Positions 60,845 to 64,000 of a stretch of 64,000 nucleotides of DNA are shown one piece after another; positions within the stretch are counted from its first letter, which is position 1, and each line of letters opens with the position of its first letter. The notes under the pieces are model-generated. The model did no database searches. It was not told the origin of the DNA and saw only the letters and a program-made list of their open reading frames with translations. The DNA comes from Spongilla lacustris (taxonomy: Eukaryota > Porifera > Demospongiae > Spongillida > Spongillidae), in assembly GCA_949361645.1 (NCBI GenBank), contig OX442416.1, forward strand, positions 2,033,430-2,097,429. Reading direction: 5' to 3'. Position numbers and translations under genes: made by a program.

Positions 60845-61690
60845 CAGGAAACGGAAAGCACTTGTTGAGTGAAGTTACAATGAAAAACTATATAGTACGT
60901 GATTAATGGGCATATCAAGCATTCACCACCAATGTCATGCATAGCCATTATATCAATAACAGGCACACATACATTTTCCATGGCAGGTATATACTAGCCT
61001 TCATTTGCATCCTCAGGATACACTAAGTTGAGATTTTACAAAGATCAATTTAATTTGCAGAACACTCAATTGCTGTAGAGGTGCTGGCCACACATAAAGA
61101 AATTCCCTCAATGTATCATCATGAAAGCAGACTTGGGTAGAGAAATGAGAAACGTTTTTCTTGTACGCTTATCAATACTTACAGCATTGTTTATGGATTT
61201 ACCATCCATGGCAAGTCTTTCTTTTTAATATTGTGTTCTTGGATTTGAATAATATGTGGCCACAGAGCCGGTTAGTTGTGGATATAGCATGTAGAGAGTT
61301 ACAATGTAAATAATGTAATAATGTAACCAGTGTTTCTTATTTCACACCAGGCTATTAGTCCTTGAGCATGCATTTTTTTTGAAGAACGTCAGGGACTGGG
61401 GAAACAAAGCTGAAATTTGGTCTCTTCCCCTTGATAAATTATATCTATAAGTGCATCCACAGATATCTAATCTATCGTCAAGAATAGTGTCTAGTTTTAA
61501 TTATCTCCTGCCCCAAAACATTGCAGCAGCAGATATCACGGTGCCATTTTGTTGCATAGCTGTGGGTGCACTATTTTTTTTTGCTGTTGTCCCATATTTG
61601 GATCTAGGAGATTGAAATGACTAAATGTCTGTTGCACCACGAATAATGATATTGAATACTTAGATTGTATCTATCGTAACTTGAAAGCAT
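60845..61690. other. no gene recognised
   Basis: AT-rich sequence without supported features. Confidence 0.45.
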
Positions 61691-61699
61691 CCAGTTATG

Positions 61700-62005
61700 A
61701 ATAAAAGCAATGAAACAAGTAAATAAAAAACATTCTCTATGAGAAAGTTGGTGGTATATAGGATTTGAAGGCAATAGTGGTGTAAAAAGGAAGGAAACAT
61801 TCAGGAAAAATGAAATAGTTCTATATTTAGCACACATAGTAGGATGGGTTTGTTACATTAGTAATGTGCTTAATATAGGACTATTTCATTTTTTCCTTAA
61901 TATTAGACCCTTGTTTCCTTCCTTTTTACACCACTATTGCCCTTCAAATCCTATACACCACCAACTTTCTCATAGCCAAGTGAATGTTTTTTATTTACTT
62001 GTACA
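61700..62005. repeat. 300 bp imperfect palindrome
   Basis: GAAAGTTGGTGGTATATAGG / CCTATACACCACCAACTTTC and GTGTAAAAAGGAAGGAAAC / GTTTCCTTCCTTTTTACAC are inverted around a centre near 61846. Possibly a foldback element; boundaries and target duplication were not resolved. Confidence 0.75.
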
Positions 62006-62130
62006 TTTATCTACATAAGCCCATAGCCATTCCTTACAATAAAATATTTTGTGACTACCCTATTTATTGCACACCCCATTCTCCGACCAACTAAGTTGTA
62101 AATGACATCGATTCAGTGCCGTCGAGAGGT

Positions 62131-62162
<32 letters not shown>

Positions 62163-62187
62163 GTAAGAGGGTACACTACCCCGGGCC

Positions 62188-62261
62188 CATAGCATAGGCG
62201 TAGAGTACGGGGGGGCTCAGGGGCCCGGGGCCCCCCCCGGCAAAAAGTCGGGGGGGCTCAG

Positions 62262-62305
<44 letters not shown>

Positions 62306-63319
62306 GAAACCTGTATCATTAATTTAATAATTAATTATTCACGCGCTCTTATAAATGTACCGATCGTTTGCGCATGCGATATTATTCCACACGGTATACA
62401 GTAGGCCTAATTATCAATTTGTCAAATGAAGCGAATCAACCACTTCTTTAAGATTTGCGAGCTGCCGAAAGGTTCGCAGAGTTCAGCAGATGCAGCAAAG
62501 CCAATCGCAGTGATGGAAGAAGCTGACAGTAGTGGGAGTGCGGTTGTGGTGGCCTCCAATAAGAGTAATGAATGTGATGATGAGGGAGGTCATGAAGGAG
62601 GTACAGTATTGTCTGTCAGGTAGAAAATCCCAGGTCCATTGGAAATCCAAGTACAACTGGATCGAATACAGAGAGCATAATGATGCCAAAGAGGATAAAG
62701 AATGCGTCTTCTGCGCTGTTTGCACGAAGGCTGTCGCAATGCAAATGGCTCTTCCAACATCGTCAAGGGAGAAAGATTCATATACAGCATTTGTTGTTAA
62801 TGGTTTTTCGAATTGGAAGAAGGCTCTTGATCACTTTTCGACGCACGAGAGGTCAAAGCTGCACAAAGCCGCTGTTTTAGCACTCTCCGCAGTTTCTAAA
62901 GGCACTCGATCCAATTAGCAGCCGTCTCAACGCCCAAAGGCAGAGAGAAATGAATGATGCAAGACATTCATTGAGCATGATTTTCTCAACGTTGAGATTT
63001 TTAGCAGTGCAAGGTCTAGCGATCCGTGGCAAAAATGATGAGTCATCTAACTTTCGCCAGCTATTGCACTGATTTAAGAGCGCAGGATTCACCTACATCA
63101 TCACAGTAATAACTGATTTCATTACTCTATTCTTCCATAGTACAATATTGTGTAAGCATTAACTAAAACGACTTCATTTAATCGAATTTGTATTGTTTGT
63201 TCACTTAATGCATGGTAGCATCCATTTCATAATAACTTGTACATAACTACCATCATTACCAATCGCAAAAATTTACAAGCCCCCCCCCCCCCCGGGATAA
63301 ATGAAACTCTACGCCTATG
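62188..63319 (+). mobile_element. inner hAT transposon with TTF zinc finger, perfect 8 bp duplication
   Basis: Starts CATAGCATAGGCGTAGAGT and ends ACTCTACGCCTATG. CCCGGGCC is duplicated exactly at 62180-62187 and 63320-63327. It contains poly-C (62262-62303 and about 63281-63294) just inside both ends and a transposase 5' fragment at 62426-62918. Too short to be autonomous. Confidence 0.82.
62426..62918 (+). pseudogene. hAT transposase N-terminal fragment with TTF-type zinc finger
   Basis: The first frame (62426-62623) begins MKRINHFF with a low-complexity acidic stretch. A frame change near 62600 leads into YNWIEYREHN, KECVFCAVCTKA, FSNWKKALDHFSTHERSKLH, the Cys/His pattern of TTF-type zinc fingers in hAT/ZMYM-like transposases. 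The catalytic RNase-H domain is absent. Confidence 0.72.
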
Positions 63320-63459
63320 CCCGGGCCCCGCGGCACAAAGGGGGCCCCGCGATCCCTAACAATACAATTGTGTGCGACGACCCTTTGTCTTCGATCGAGC
63401 ACTGAATTTTTCACTCACTGCCACTGTTAGTCTGTACTGACTGCACAATCCTGTCGCAC

Positions 63460-63771
63460 ATGGGGAAAAAAATTCATGGTAGAGAATTTATAGAATTCCG
63501 GCAAGGTCTGATACGCGCGAAACATAAAACGCGTCGATACGAAAGTGGTGCTGCCAAACGAAAGAAACTGAATGCTGCAAAAGCTGAGATCGAGAAATCA
63601 ACAAGACTCGATTCTTTCTTTCGAGCTGTCCCAGCATCTGAATCGTCATCGTTAGATACGTGCGCATCTACCCAAATCAAACTGAAAGATGATTATGTTA
63701 AAGAATTTCAGTCTTGCCAATCTTGGAGACGTACAGCTGTCCCCTTTACAATTGCTGAACAAGCTGCATGA
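63460..63771 (+). pseudogene. outer hAT transposase N-terminal fragment
   Basis: An ATG opens a 103-codon frame with FIEFRQGLIRAKHKTRRYES, GAAKRKKLNAAKAE and RLDSFFRA, a basic N-terminus like those of hAT/ZMYM-like proteins. It ends where the central catalytic region should begin. Confidence 0.65.
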
Positions 63772-63799
63772 CGTGCGCCAGGAATCTTTGTTCCCTAAC

Positions 63800-63998
63800 G
63801 CTTACATGCAGTCATGCGCGCAATCACCGCGGCATCTGCAGAAAGAAGCTTTATAGTCAACTGAAGCGAATAAAATCATACGGCAGATCGACAATGGCAC
63901 AGGAACGACTTCAAGGCTTAGCCCTGCTTTGCATTGAATCAGAATCAGCAAAGACAATTGATTACGATTCAATCATTGACACATTTGCGGCCAGGAAG
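63800..63998 (+). pseudogene. outer hAT dimerisation-domain remnant
   Basis: Reads TAASAERSF, then a 2 bp shift, then SQLKRIKSYGRSTMAQERLQ and GLALLCIESESAKTIDY, the C-terminal hAT dimerisation signature. Its closeness to the N-terminal ORF shows a large internal deletion. Confidence 0.7.
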
Positions 63999-64000
63999 GA

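Larger units (their letters stand above)
62114..64000 (+). mobile_element. outer hAT transposon, deletion derivative, runs off the right edge
   Basis: Begins CAGTGCCGTCGAGAGG followed by poly-G. After the nested element it carries the N-terminal ORF at 63460-63771 and then, with the middle missing, a C-terminal hAT dimerisation piece (see below). The right end is outside the window. Confidence 0.68.

Overview
This 64 kb window is eukaryotic genomic DNA, most likely from a sponge (Porifera) or a similar marine invertebrate. The basis is two intron-rich genes on the minus strand built from scavenger receptor cysteine-rich (SRCR) half-domain exons, one continuing into Ig-like domains, a membrane anchor and a tyrosine-bearing tail, an architecture I associate with sponges. 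Around them lies a dense, nested population of DNA transposons, foldback elements, MITEs, minisatellites and long poly-G/poly-C runs. No operons, rRNA, tRNA or CRISPR arrays were recognised. The organism assignment is inference.

Layout. 1-2.9 kb: no gene; a polypurine minisatellite and the 3' scrap of a non-LTR retrotransposon. 2.94-5.26 kb (minus): the 5' end of an SRCR gene (signal-peptide exon plus four SRCR half-domain exons), with an (ACGC)n tract of more than 400 bp in an intron. 5.35-5.76 kb: an inverted-repeat MITE. 6.3-25.4 kb: two tandem, diverged copies of one segment. Copy 1 (6.3-12.5 kb) carries a 5'-truncated non-LTR retrotransposon and an 0.8 kb foldback element. Copy 2 (13.1-25.4 kb) lacks both but is split by a giant 8.45 kb foldback whose 2.6 kb arms consist largely of a degenerate minisatellite. 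Each copy serves as the empty site for the other copy's insertions. 26-31 kb: a decayed repetitive-family ORF (plus) and a P-element/THAP9-like transposase pseudogene (minus) split by a hAT-type insertion. 32.5-37 kb: a third copy of part of the repeat, a mariner-like element, palindromes and a CACTA-like MITE.

37.9-57.6 kb (minus): a large receptor gene reconstructed as 19 exons. It encodes one half plus six complete SRCR domains, Ig-like domain 1, Ig-like domain 2, an unassigned 142-residue domain, Ig-like domain 3, a juxtamembrane domain, one transmembrane helix and a 74-residue tail. Nearly all introns are phase 1. Its introns host a 1.6 kb foldback, a TTAA-flanked element, a second CACTA-like MITE, retrotransposon fragments and a hAT-type MITE. 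The three most 5' exons in the window (56.9-57.6 kb) and their flank are a duplicate of 2.94-4.72 kb from the first SRCR gene. 57.6-64 kb: microsatellites, nested hairpin MITEs, a minisatellite, a palindrome, and at the right edge one hAT transposon inserted inside another.

Functionally, the two SRCR genes look like cell-surface or secreted recognition proteins. Nothing suggests that the mobile elements cooperate with them. Their interest is structural: they give datable nested insertions and exon-block duplication in a receptor locus. Exon boundaries were inferred by eye from splice signals, phase continuity and domain logic; transcript data would be decisive.
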